This document shows, piece after piece, positions 27,627-35,135 of a stretch of DNA of 64,000 nt. Source of the stretch: DATLSM01 sp035534175 (lineage in GTDB: Bacteria; Actinomycetota; Thermoleophilia; Solirubrobacterales; 70-9); the NCBI GenBank assembly GCA_035534175.1, contig DATLSM010000014.1, positions 1 to 64,000 on the forward strand, written 5' to 3'. A program made the translations under genes and the position numbers. Each line of letters opens with the position of its first letter. Position 1 is the first letter of the stretch. The notes beneath the pieces were generated by a model. The model worked only from the letters and a program-made list of their open reading frames with translations. It did no database searches and was not told the origin of the DNA.

Positions 27627-28103
27627 CTAGGCATGCGCCTCGAAGCGGAACTCGGTGTCGCCGATCCGGACCACGTCGCCGTCGACCAACTCGGCCTCCC
27701 CCTTCAGGGTGGCGTCGTTTAGGAGGGTGCCGTTGGTCGAGTCCATGTCTTCGACTAGGTAGCTGCCGTCGCGGGAGAAGATCCTGGCGTGAACGCCCGA
27801 GGCGTAACGATCCTCGATCTGCACGTCGGATTCCTTGGAGCGGCCGATGGAGAGACCCCCGATCAGATCGAAGCGCTCGCCAGCCGCCAGGCCTCCGCCG
27901 CGCTCGGCCACCAACCAGGCCTCCACCCCCCGTGCCCTTTCCCCGCCGAAGGCCGGAGCCGAATGGAATCCGGTCGCGTCGGGGGCCGGCGTCACCGTCC
28001 GGCGCAGGTCCTTCATCGAGCTGCGGGCGATGAAGAGGACGAACAGGAACAGGACGGCCAGAAAGCCGAACTTGAGAGCCACGGATACAGGGTCGTAGGC
28101 CAC
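27627..28103 (-). CDS. fhaB: FHA-domain protein FhaB (FipA)
   Basis: Small membrane-anchored phosphothreonine reader, 158 residues. A hydrophobic N-terminus (VALKFGFLAVLFLFVLFIA) is followed by a linker and a C-terminal FHA domain with the canonical residues GGLSIGRSKESDVQI, YASGVHARIF, and MDSTNGTLLND. Mycobacterial FhaB binds phosphorylated division proteins; a similar recruitment role is inferred. It lies 28 bp after fhaA and 27 bp before pstP, all on the same strand. Confidence 0.92.
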   Translation of the reverse strand: MAYDPVSVALKFGFLAVLFLFVLFIARSSMKDLRRTVTPAPDATGFHSAPAFGGERARGVEAWLVAERGGGLAAGERFDLIGGLSIGRSKESDVQIEDRYASGVHARIFSRDGSYLVEDMDSTNGTLLNDATLKGEAELVDGDVVRIGDTEFRFEAHA

Positions 28104-28131
28104 GCGCTCCGAACACTACGGACAGCGCCCG

Positions 28132-28908
28132 CTACTGCTCGATGTCGAAAATGAAGGTCGTGGTTCCCAGGGTCACCTCGTCCCCTGGGCTGAGCCTGGT
28201 CGCGGGCACCCGCCGGCCGTTGACCTTGACCCCGTTGGTCGAGCCGAGGTCGACGATCTGCCAATCGCCGGTCTCGGAGCGGCGCAGTTCCGCGTGGCGC
28301 CGGGAGACGTTTGGGTCACCCAGCACGCACTCGGCGGACTTGGAGCGCCCGATAGTCGCCCGCGGGCCCTCGAGTACGTAGCGGCGATCGTCGAGCGAGA
28401 CCACGGCGCGGGTGGAGACGAGCGGATCGACCGCCTCCTCGGGCCCCTTCGGCCGGTCTGGGCCGCGCTCGCGCACCGCCGAGTAGACCATCGTGTGACC
28501 CTCCTCGCCCTGGCTCGGACGCTCGCCCTCGTGGGCCGGCGGCTTGACCAACCGCGCTTGGATCCCGAACTCACCGAGGCGCAGCCGCTCGTCGGTGCTG
28601 AACTCGACCGCCGGGCGGGTCAGCAGGTCATATCCCCGCCGCCGCGCGTGCTCCAGCAGATACCCAGACAGCTCCTGCTCGAGCGAGCGCTCATACCCTT
28701 CCAGCTTGGAGCGGTCCTGCTTTGAGAGGTAGACGGTGTACTCGTTGGGCACATAGACACGCTCGATCGAGGCGGTCTTGTGCGCGTCCATTTCCTTGGC
28801 CAGTTTGCGGGCCAGTTCTACCGGCTGCACCTCGGAGCTGAAGGCGCGGCTGAAGATCCCCTCGACGAGGCCTTCGATGCGGGACTCGAGGTTGCGTAGG
28901 ACGCTGAT
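28132..28908 (-). CDS. fhaA: FHA-domain protein FhaA, apparently with an ATC start codon
   Basis: Cytoplasmic regulator of peptidoglycan synthesis with an N-terminal DUF3662 domain and a C-terminal FHA domain. The visible homology begins ISVLRNLESRIEGLVEGIF and runs without a gap to the end; the FHA residues are ATIGRSKSAECVL, VSRRHAEL and GSTNGVKVNG. The true start is unusual: AAGGAG is positioned 7 nt before codon ATC, which falls exactly where relatives have the initiator methionine. No ATG, GTG or TTG exists in frame between there and the overlapping kinase gene. About 258 residues are produced from this start. Confidence 0.88.
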   Translation of the reverse strand: MSVLRNLESRIEGLVEGIFSRAFSSEVQPVELARKLAKEMDAHKTASIERVYVPNEYTVYLSKQDRSKLEGYERSLEQELSGYLLEHARRRGYDLLTRPAVEFSTDERLRLGEFGIQARLVKPPAHEGERPSQGEEGHTMVYSAVRERGPDRPKGPEEAVDPLVSTRAVVSLDDRRYVLEGPRATIGRSKSAECVLGDPNVSRRHAELRRSETGDWQIVDLGSTNGVKVNGRRVPATRLSPGDEVTLGTTTFIFDIEQ

Positions 28909-28967
28909 CGGATGGCTCCTTGGCGCGCGGCGGCGGCGACCCCGAGGCGGGGGTGCCAGCCGAAATC

Positions 28968-29912
28968 CTACGGCAGAGCGACCCCATGGCCGACGGCCAG
29001 CCAGGCCCCGATCAGGGCGGCCGCGGCGGCGACCCCGAGGCGCATTCCGACCGCGCGGGGCGCGTGTCGCGGATCCTCGGCGAGCCCGTCGAGCGAGCTC
29101 TCGATCGCCGTCCCCAGCTCCTCCAGCGGCGGCCGACTCGACGCTCGGGGGTTGAGGCAGGCGTCGATCGCCTCGGTCAGCTCGCGTGGCAGGTCGTGGC
29201 GCAGGCGGCGCAGGGGGCGGGTGCGAGTACCGATCGACCGTGCCGTCGCCGCCGGGGTGGAGTGGCGGTGCGGGTTCTCCCCGCTCCAGCACTCATAGAG
29301 GGTGAGGGCGAGCGAGTAGACATCGGCCTCGGGCCCGGCCGGGCGACCCTCGGCCTGCTCCGGTGACATGTAGGCGAGGGTGCCGACGACGTCGCCCGGA
29401 GCGGTCAGGGAAACGCCGTCGGCCAGCCGGGCGATGCCGAAGTCCATCAACTTGGCCCGCGGCTCCCCCTTGGTGACCTGGACATTCTGGGGCTTGATGT
29501 CGCGGTGGACGACGCCGCGAGAGTGGGCGTGGTCGAGCGCCTCGCAGAGGTCGACGCCGATCTCGCCGATCTCGCGGTCGCTCAGCTCTCCCTTCAGGGC
29601 GAGGCGGGCGAGGGTCGAACCATCGACCAGCTCGGTGACCAGCAGCGCGTTGCCGTCCTCTTCCCCCATCTCATAGAAGGTCACGATGCCGGGATGGTTG
29701 AGGCGCGCCGCGGCCTGCGCCTCGCGCAGCACCCGCTTGCTCAGGTTGGCGCCCCCCGACTCGATCGCCTTGACCGCGACGGGGCGCTCCAGGCGGCCGT
29801 CCCAGGCCTCATAGACGACACCGAACCCGCCGCTGCCGATGCGGCGCTCGATCAGGAAGCGGTTGAGCACCAGGGAGCCGACCAAAGCCCCCACACCTTC
29901 GACGCCCGGCAA
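28968..29912 (-). CDS. Serine/threonine protein kinase without sensor domain (PknA position)
   Basis: Membrane-bound kinase of about 314 residues, first gene of the cell-wall operon. Motifs: GSGGFGVVYEAW, VAVKAIES, HRDIKPQN, DFGIA and MSPEQ. The protein ends soon after a single C-terminal hydrophobic segment (GMRLGVAAAAALIGAWLAVG), leaving almost no external part, so it cannot sense ligand like PknB. It may fill the PknA role, although it sits upstream of fhaA rather than next to pknB. The start is uncertain: a TTG with AGGAG four nt before it is used here, and a GTG six codons later is an alternative. Confidence 0.85.
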   Translation of the reverse strand: MPGVEGVGALVGSLVLNRFLIERRIGSGGFGVVYEAWDGRLERPVAVKAIESGGANLSKRVLREAQAAARLNHPGIVTFYEMGEEDGNALLVTELVDGSTLARLALKGELSDREIGEIGVDLCEALDHAHSRGVVHRDIKPQNVQVTKGEPRAKLMDFGIARLADGVSLTAPGDVVGTLAYMSPEQAEGRPAGPEADVYSLALTLYECWSGENPHRHSTPAATARSIGTRTRPLRRLRHDLPRELTEAIDACLNPRASSRPPLEELGTAIESSLDGLAEDPRHAPRAVGMRLGVAAAAALIGAWLAVGHGVALP

Positions 29913-30025
29913 AGCTCTCCTCTGGGATGCGAGCCAAAAACGCAAGCCTTTGCTGCGGCTCTTGGCGCCATTGCCGGGGGAGAGTTCATACTCTCCGGCC
30001 ACCCACCGAGCCTGGAGAGGTGTCC

Positions 30026-31066
30026 TTGGAGCAATTGTCTGCACCCCGGCCGCAACGTCGCCAGCGGCCGTCCCGCCGTCCCGAACACCAGCAGATCATG
30101 CTGCGGCGCGGGCTGGCGCTGGTCGCGGCTCTGGTCGTCCTGGTCCTGGTCGTGCTCGGGGTCAAGGGCTGCCTGGATGCCAAGGCGCGCAGCGAACTGA
30201 GCGGCTACGCGAACAAGGTCAGCCAGATCGCCGAAGAGACCCAACAGACGAGCAAATCCTTCTTCGGCAGGCTGGCCAACCCGGGCAGCCTGAAGGTCAC
30301 CGAGTTCGTCAACGAGGTCAACGCCGACCGCAGCGCGATGGACAACTACGTGACCCGGGTCGACAGCCTCAGCCCACCGGGAGGAATGGGCAGGGCCCAG
30401 AGCGCGCTGGAAATGGTCTATGAGCTGCGCGGCAGCGCGATGAACGAGATCGCCGAAAAGATGGGCATCGCGCTGGGCAACGTCGGCGCGGCCAGGGCCA
30501 CCGCGCTGATCGCCAAACAGACGCAGGACCTGCTCGCCAGCGATGCCCTCTACGCGGCCGTGGTCCGACCGGAAATCGACAGCGTGCTGGAAACCAACGG
30601 GATCGAAGGTGCCAACGTGCCGAGAAGCGTCTTCCTGCTCGATGGGACCAAGTGGCTCGACCAGGCGAAGGTCAGCGCGGCGCTGGGCTCGGTCAACGGG
30701 TCGACCGCGACGGCGACACCGGGAATCCACGGACTGGGACTGGAAGGAGCCAGCATCAAGGGGACCGAACTCGCCGCCGGCTCCACCGCGACGATCGCCG
30801 CCGGGACCTCTCCCGAAGTCGAAGTCAAGGTTCAAAACCAGGGAGAATCGACTGAGAACGGGGTCATCGTCTCGGTCAAGGTGAACGGCGGCCACACCCT
30901 GCAGGGGACGATCAGCAGCATCGGGGTCCGCGAAACGCAGTCGGTGACGATCCCCCTGACCCCGGCTCCAAGGGGTCAGGTCAGCCTCGAAGTCGAAGCC
31001 CATCCGGTGCCCGGCGAGAAGGTCATCTCGAACAACAAAGCCAGCTACTCGGTCGACTTCGAATAG
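30026..31066 (+). CDS. Membrane-anchored protein with CARDB-like C-terminal domain
   Basis: Unrecognised envelope protein of about 346 residues. A positively charged N-terminus (RPQRRQRPSRRPEHQQ) precedes one transmembrane helix (GLALVAALVVLVLVVLGVKG). A helical region of some 180 residues follows, then a beta-rich C-terminus that reads VEVKVQNQGESTENGVIVSVKV and ends NNKASYSVDFE, the pattern of a CARDB/adhesion-type Ig domain. TTG start 5 nt after GGAGAGG. It is divergent from the kinase gene and precedes pheA by 9 bp, but a functional link to pheA is doubtful. The AAC, GAA and AAG codon content of the middle is higher than that of neighbours. Confidence 0.6.
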   Translation: MEQLSAPRPQRRQRPSRRPEHQQIMLRRGLALVAALVVLVLVVLGVKGCLDAKARSELSGYANKVSQIAEETQQTSKSFFGRLANPGSLKVTEFVNEVNADRSAMDNYVTRVDSLSPPGGMGRAQSALEMVYELRGSAMNEIAEKMGIALGNVGAARATALIAKQTQDLLASDALYAAVVRPEIDSVLETNGIEGANVPRSVFLLDGTKWLDQAKVSAALGSVNGSTATATPGIHGLGLEGASIKGTELAAGSTATIAAGTSPEVEVKVQNQGESTENGVIVSVKVNGGHTLQGTISSIGVRETQSVTIPLTPAPRGQVSLEVEAHPVPGEKVISNNKASYSVDFE

Positions 31067-31075
31067 GCGGAGCGG

Positions 31076-31909
31076 GTGCGGATCGCCTATCTCGGGCCGG
31101 CGGGAACCTTCACCGAGGACGCCCTGCACCAGGCGCTCGGCGAGGAGGAGTTCGAGCCTCTGCGGACCGCGACCATCCACGAGGCGATCCTCGCCGTGGA
31201 GCGGGGCGAGGCCGACCGGGCATTGGTGCCGTTTGAGAATTCGATCGAGGGCGCGGTGCGCAGCACCCTCGACGCGCTGGCCTTCGACACCCGGGCGGTG
31301 ACGATCGTCGGCGAGCACGACTTCGCGGTCCACGCCCATCTGATTGCGCGGGAGGGAGTCGAATTGGGGGCGATTGAGGCGGTGCTCTCCCATCCCCAAC
31401 CGCTCGCCCAGTGCGCCCGCTTTCTGCGCGAGCGGCTCCCCGGGGTGGAAAGGCGCAGCGTCAGCAGCAGCGCGGCGGCGGTCCGCATGGTCGGCGAGTC
31501 CGAGCGTCCCTGGGCGGCGATTGGGGCACGCTCGGCGGCGGCGCTCTACGGCTGCACGGTCCTGCGCGAAGGGATCGAGGACGAGGCGGACAACGTGACC
31601 CGCTTCGTCTGGATCGCGCCGGAGGGAACCCGGGTCGCTGAGGGCATCGCCTGGAAGACCTCCCTCGTCTTCTCCGAGTTGGGAGAGGACCACCCCGGCG
31701 CCCTGGTCGAGGCCCTGCATGAGTTCTCCAGCCGCGGCGTCAACCTGAGTAGGATCGAGTCCCGGCCGCTGCGCCGGGGGCTGGGGCGCTACATGTTCTT
31801 CTGCGATCTGGATGGAAGCATCGACGCTGCGCCGGTCGCCGAGGCGATCGAGGCTCTCCGCGCCAAGGCGGAGTCGGTTCGGCTGCTCGGCTCCTACCCG
31901 ACCGGTTGA
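31076..31909 (+). CDS. pheA: Prephenate dehydratase
   Basis: Converts prephenate to phenylpyruvate in phenylalanine synthesis. 277 residues, matching the monofunctional actinobacterial type. The catalytic domain starts RIAYLGPAGTFTEDAL and has FENSIEGAVRSTLDAL and the STA-containing region; the C-terminal ACT domain carries the regulatory ESRP motif (SRIESRPLRRGLGRYMFFCDLDG), so feedback inhibition by phenylalanine is expected. GTG start without a separate promoter, so probably cotranscribed with the preceding membrane-protein gene. Confidence 0.93.
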   Translation: MRIAYLGPAGTFTEDALHQALGEEEFEPLRTATIHEAILAVERGEADRALVPFENSIEGAVRSTLDALAFDTRAVTIVGEHDFAVHAHLIAREGVELGAIEAVLSHPQPLAQCARFLRERLPGVERRSVSSSAAAVRMVGESERPWAAIGARSAAALYGCTVLREGIEDEADNVTRFVWIAPEGTRVAEGIAWKTSLVFSELGEDHPGALVEALHEFSSRGVNLSRIESRPLRRGLGRYMFFCDLDGSIDAAPVAEAIEALRAKAESVRLLGSYPTG

Positions 31910-31915
31910 CCCCCC

Positions 31916-31921
31916 TACAAT
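31916..31921 (+). promoter_or_regulatory. Putative -10 box (TACAAT) of the HNH gene
   Basis: TACAAT ends 10 nt before the ATG with no ribosome binding site in between. It is a near-consensus -10 in a very GC-rich region. Confidence 0.45.
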
Positions 31922-31931
31922 CGCCTGCACC

Positions 31932-32438
31932 ATGGCACGGGTTCTGGTCCTGAATGCGACCTACGAGCCGATCAACGTCTGCACGTTGCGTCGCGCCGCC
32001 GTGCTGCTGCTGAAGGAAAAGGCCGAGCTGCTCGAGCATCAGGACGGAGCGCTGCACTCCGAGCACATGACGCTGGAGCGCCCCGACGTGATCCGTCTCA
32101 TCAGCTACGTGCGGATCCCGCGCGAGGCCCATCGCCGCAAGATCACCCGGCGGGCGGTGCTGGCCAGGGACGCCTGGACCTGTCAGTACTGCGGCGCGAA
32201 GAAGAGCGGCCTCACCGTCGACCACGTGATACCCCGCAGCCGGGGCGGCAAATCGGTCTGGGAGAACATCGTCGCCGCCTGCGCCAGCTGCAACCGGCGC
32301 AAGGGCAACCGCCTGCCGCGGGAGATCCAGATGCACCCCAGGATCAGCCCCAAGGCGCCCGGCCCGACCGTCTTCATCCAGGTGGCGAGCCCATCCATTC
32401 CCCCCGCCTGGCAGCAGTACCTCCCGGCCGCCGCCTGA
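31932..32438 (+). CDS. HNH endonuclease family protein
   Basis: 168-residue nuclease-fold protein. The N-terminus MARVLVLNATYEPINVC and the zinc-ribbon/HNH core CQYCGAKKSGLTVDHVIPRSRGGKSVWENIVAACASCNRRKGN (shown here in parts: CQYCG, DHVIPRSRGG, CASCNRRKGN) are characteristic of a widespread chromosomal HNH family in actinobacteria and cyanobacteria. The two CxxC pairs hold a structural zinc and the DHV/HNH residues form the beta-beta-alpha metal site. Its cellular role is not established; it stands alone between pheA and gyrA and does not look like a mobile-element endonuclease. Confidence 0.85.
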   Translation: MARVLVLNATYEPINVCTLRRAAVLLLKEKAELLEHQDGALHSEHMTLERPDVIRLISYVRIPREAHRRKITRRAVLARDAWTCQYCGAKKSGLTVDHVIPRSRGGKSVWENIVAACASCNRRKGNRLPREIQMHPRISPKAPGPTVFIQVASPSIPPAWQQYLPAAA

Positions 32439-32450
32439 ACCCATCCGCTC

Positions 32451-32494
32451 GGGGCAGGTCGGCGTCCTCGGGCGCCCGCGAGTACCTGCGCCCC
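32451..32494. terminator. Hairpin between convergent HNH and gyrA genes
   Basis: GGGGCAGGT pairs with ACCTGCGCCCC across the gap with a two-base bulge, and an inner palindrome (CGGGCGCCCG) strengthens it. There is no T-run on either side, so any termination would be of the GC-rich hairpin-only kind and could serve both genes. Confidence 0.4.
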
Positions 32495-32507
32495 GGGATC
32501 TGCCTGC

Positions 32508-34997
32508 TCAGGTGGCCTCGGGGGTCTGCGGCTGCGGCTCGGGGGTCTCACTGTCGGACTCCACGACCAGGGCGACGGCGCTGACCCGGTCGTCGTCCTT
32601 GATGTTCATCACTTTGACCCCCTGCGTGGCGCGGCCCATCTTGGAGATCCCGCCCACCGAGGTCCTTTGCACCATCCCGTTCTGGGAGATGAAAAGCAGC
32701 TCCTGATGTTCGCGGACGATCAGCGCCCCGGCGAGGCCGCCCTTTTTCTCGGTCAGCTTGGCGGTCAGGACTCCCTTCGTCCCGCGCCCCTTCACCGGGT
32801 ACTCGGCGACCGGCGTGCGCTTGCCGTAACCGTTCTCGGTGACGACGAAGAGTTCGGTGTCATCGCGGGCGATGTCCATCGCCAGCACGCGGTTGTCCTT
32901 GCCCGAGACGTTCATCCCCTTGATCCCGCTGGTGTCTCGGCCCATCGACCGCACCAGCCCCTCGGAGAAGCGAGCCGCGTGGCCGGAGTGGGAGACCATC
33001 AGGATGTCGTCCTCACCCGAGGTCAGGCGCACCTGGACCAACTCATCGCCGTCTCGGACCTTGATCGCGATGATCCCGTCGGCGCGGATCGGGGTGTTGT
33101 AGGCGAGGAACTCGGTCTTCTTGATCAATCCGTCGGCGGTGGCGAAGACCAGGTAGCGCTCCTCTTTGAAATCGCGAGTCGGGATCACCGCCATCACCGT
33201 CTCGCCCTCGCGCAGCGGCAACAGGTTGCGCAGCGAGCTGCCTTTCGAGGTCCGCGATCCCTCCGGCAGCTCGTAGACCTTGAGCCGGTAAATCTTGCCG
33301 CGGTTGGTGAAGAAGAGGAGGAAGTCGTGGGTCGAGCAGATGCGCAGGTGGGCGATGTAGTCATCCTCTTTCAGGTTCATCCCCATCACGCCGATGCCGC
33401 CGCGATGCTGCTGGCGGTAGGTCGCCAGCGGCAGCCGCTTGACATAGCCCGATGCGGTGAGGGAGATCACCATCTGCTGGTCGGCGATCATGTCCTCGAT
33501 CCCCACGTCGCCCTCGAAGTGGGCCAGCTCGGTGCGGCGCTCGTCGCCGTAGGACTCGACTATTTCGGCCAGCTCGTCCTTGACCAGCCCCATCACCCTT
33601 TCCTCGTCGCCGAGAATCGCCCGCAGCTCGCCGATCCGCTCCATCAGCTCGGCGTGCTCGGAGCGGACCTTGTCGGCCTCCAGCGCGGTCAGGCGCTGCA
33701 GGCGCATGTCGAGGATCGCCTGCGCCTGCTCATGCGTGAGGTCGAATTTGTCCATCAGCCCGGCGCGGGCGACGTCGGGATCGCTCGAGGCGCGGATCAA
33801 TTTGATCACCGCATCGAGGTTGTCGAGGGCAACCAGCAGGCCCTCCAGAATGTGGGCCCGAGCCTCGGCCCGGCGCAGTTCGTACTGGGTCCGGCGGGTG
33901 ACCACGTTGCGCTGGTGCTCGACGTAGTGATGGATCATCTCGCGCAGGCTCAGGGTGCGCGGCACGCCGTCGACCAGGGCCACCATGTTGGCGCCGAAGG
34001 TCGACTGCATCGCGGTTTTCTTGTAGAGGTTGTTGAGTACGACTTTGGCCGGCGGGCCGCCCCGCTTGAGCTCGATCACCAATCTCATCCCCGAGCGGTC
34101 GGTCTCGTCGCGCAGGTCGGAGATGCCCTCCAGCTTCTTGTCGCGGACGAGGTCGGCGATCTTCGTGATCAGGCCGCCTTCGCCGCCCTTCTTCACCATG
34201 AACGGCAGCTCGGTGACGACGATCGCCTCCTTGCCACCCTTCAGCGGCTCGACGTGGGCCCGGGCGCGGACCCGGATGCTGCCCCGCCCCGAGGCGTAGG
34301 CGTCGCGGATCCCCTCCCTGCTCATGATCCCCCCGCCGGGGAAGTCCGGGCCCTTGACGTGCTGCATCAGCCCGTCAAGGTCGATCGTCGGATCGTCGAT
34401 GTAGGCGACAACCGCGGCGGCGACCTCGCGCAGGTTGTGAGGTGGGATGTTGGTCGCCATCCCCACCGCGATCCCGGAGCTGCCGTTGACCAGCAGGTTG
34501 GGGAAGCGGGCGGGAAGGACCAGCGGTTCCCGCGCTTCTTCGTCGTAGTTGGGACCGAAGTCAACGGTGTCGGCGTCGATGTCGCGCAGGAGCTCGGTGG
34601 CCAGCCGTCCGAGCCGCGCCTCGGTGTATCTCATCGCCGCGGCCGGGTCGTCGTCGATCGAGCCGAAGTTGCCCTGGCCGTCGATCAGCAGGTAGCGCAG
34701 GGAGAAGTCCTGCGCCATCCGCACCAGGGTGTCGTAGATCGCCGAGTCCCCGTGGGGGTGGTAGGTGCCCATCACCTCACCGACGACGAATGCGCACTTG
34801 CGATACGGCCGGTTGGGCTGAAGGCCGACGTCGTGCATCGCATAGAGCACCCGGCGGTGCACCGGCTTGAGCCCGTCGCGCACGTCTGGCAGCGCCCGCC
34901 CGACGATCACGCTCATCGCGTAGTCGAGGTAGGAGGAGCGCATCTCCTTCTCCAGCTCACGCTCCTCGATCCTCCCGGTCAGCGCTTCGAGCGCCAT
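32508..34997 (-). CDS. gyrA: DNA gyrase subunit A
   Basis: Breakage-reunion subunit of gyrase, 829 residues. The winged-helix region includes HPHGDSAIYDTLVRMAQ (quinolone region, with Ser and Asp at the positions where resistance changes occur, so a sensitive genotype is predicted) and the catalytic tyrosine in AAMRYTEARL. The C-terminal beta-pinwheel has a divergent GyrA-box, QHRGGIG instead of the usual Q(R/K)RGG(R/K)G. The tail is short and acidic. It follows gyrB leftward, with an inverted repeat in the gap. Confidence 0.97.
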   Translation of the reverse strand: MALEALTGRIEERELEKEMRSSYLDYAMSVIVGRALPDVRDGLKPVHRRVLYAMHDVGLQPNRPYRKCAFVVGEVMGTYHPHGDSAIYDTLVRMAQDFSLRYLLIDGQGNFGSIDDDPAAAMRYTEARLGRLATELLRDIDADTVDFGPNYDEEAREPLVLPARFPNLLVNGSSGIAVGMATNIPPHNLREVAAAVVAYIDDPTIDLDGLMQHVKGPDFPGGGIMSREGIRDAYASGRGSIRVRARAHVEPLKGGKEAIVVTELPFMVKKGGEGGLITKIADLVRDKKLEGISDLRDETDRSGMRLVIELKRGGPPAKVVLNNLYKKTAMQSTFGANMVALVDGVPRTLSLREMIHHYVEHQRNVVTRRTQYELRRAEARAHILEGLLVALDNLDAVIKLIRASSDPDVARAGLMDKFDLTHEQAQAILDMRLQRLTALEADKVRSEHAELMERIGELRAILGDEERVMGLVKDELAEIVESYGDERRTELAHFEGDVGIEDMIADQQMVISLTASGYVKRLPLATYRQQHRGGIGVMGMNLKEDDYIAHLRICSTHDFLLFFTNRGKIYRLKVYELPEGSRTSKGSSLRNLLPLREGETVMAVIPTRDFKEERYLVFATADGLIKKTEFLAYNTPIRADGIIAIKVRDGDELVQVRLTSGEDDILMVSHSGHAARFSEGLVRSMGRDTSGIKGMNVSGKDNRVLAMDIARDDTELFVVTENGYGKRTPVAEYPVKGRGTKGVLTAKLTEKKGGLAGALIVREHQELLFISQNGMVQRTSVGGISKMGRATQGVKVMNIKDDDRVSAVALVVESDSETPEPQPQTPEAT

Positions 34998-35019
34998 CAG
35001 CTCGCTCTCCCCTCACCGC

Positions 35020-35079
35020 GGCCGAGGTCAAAACCAAGCGGGTCGCGGGTCGCGGGGAGGGGCGGCGAGCACCTCGGCC
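35020..35079. repeat. 9-bp inverted repeat in the gyrB-gyrA gap
   Basis: GGCCGAGGT at 35020 is matched by its exact complement ACCTCGGCC ending at 35079, enclosing 42 bases with a purine-rich G-run. It lies in the intergenic region before gyrA. It could be a leader hairpin or binding site; with no poly-T it is not a standard terminator. Confidence 0.45.
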
Positions 35080-35135
35080 TGTGACCCGGCGGGGCCGACC
35101 GAGGACCCCGAGATCCGCCGGCTTGGGGCCTGTGT

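Noticed and set aside
32667..35084. 805-residue plus-strand frame across gyrA
   Set aside because: It is the antisense shadow of gyrA with no family motif.
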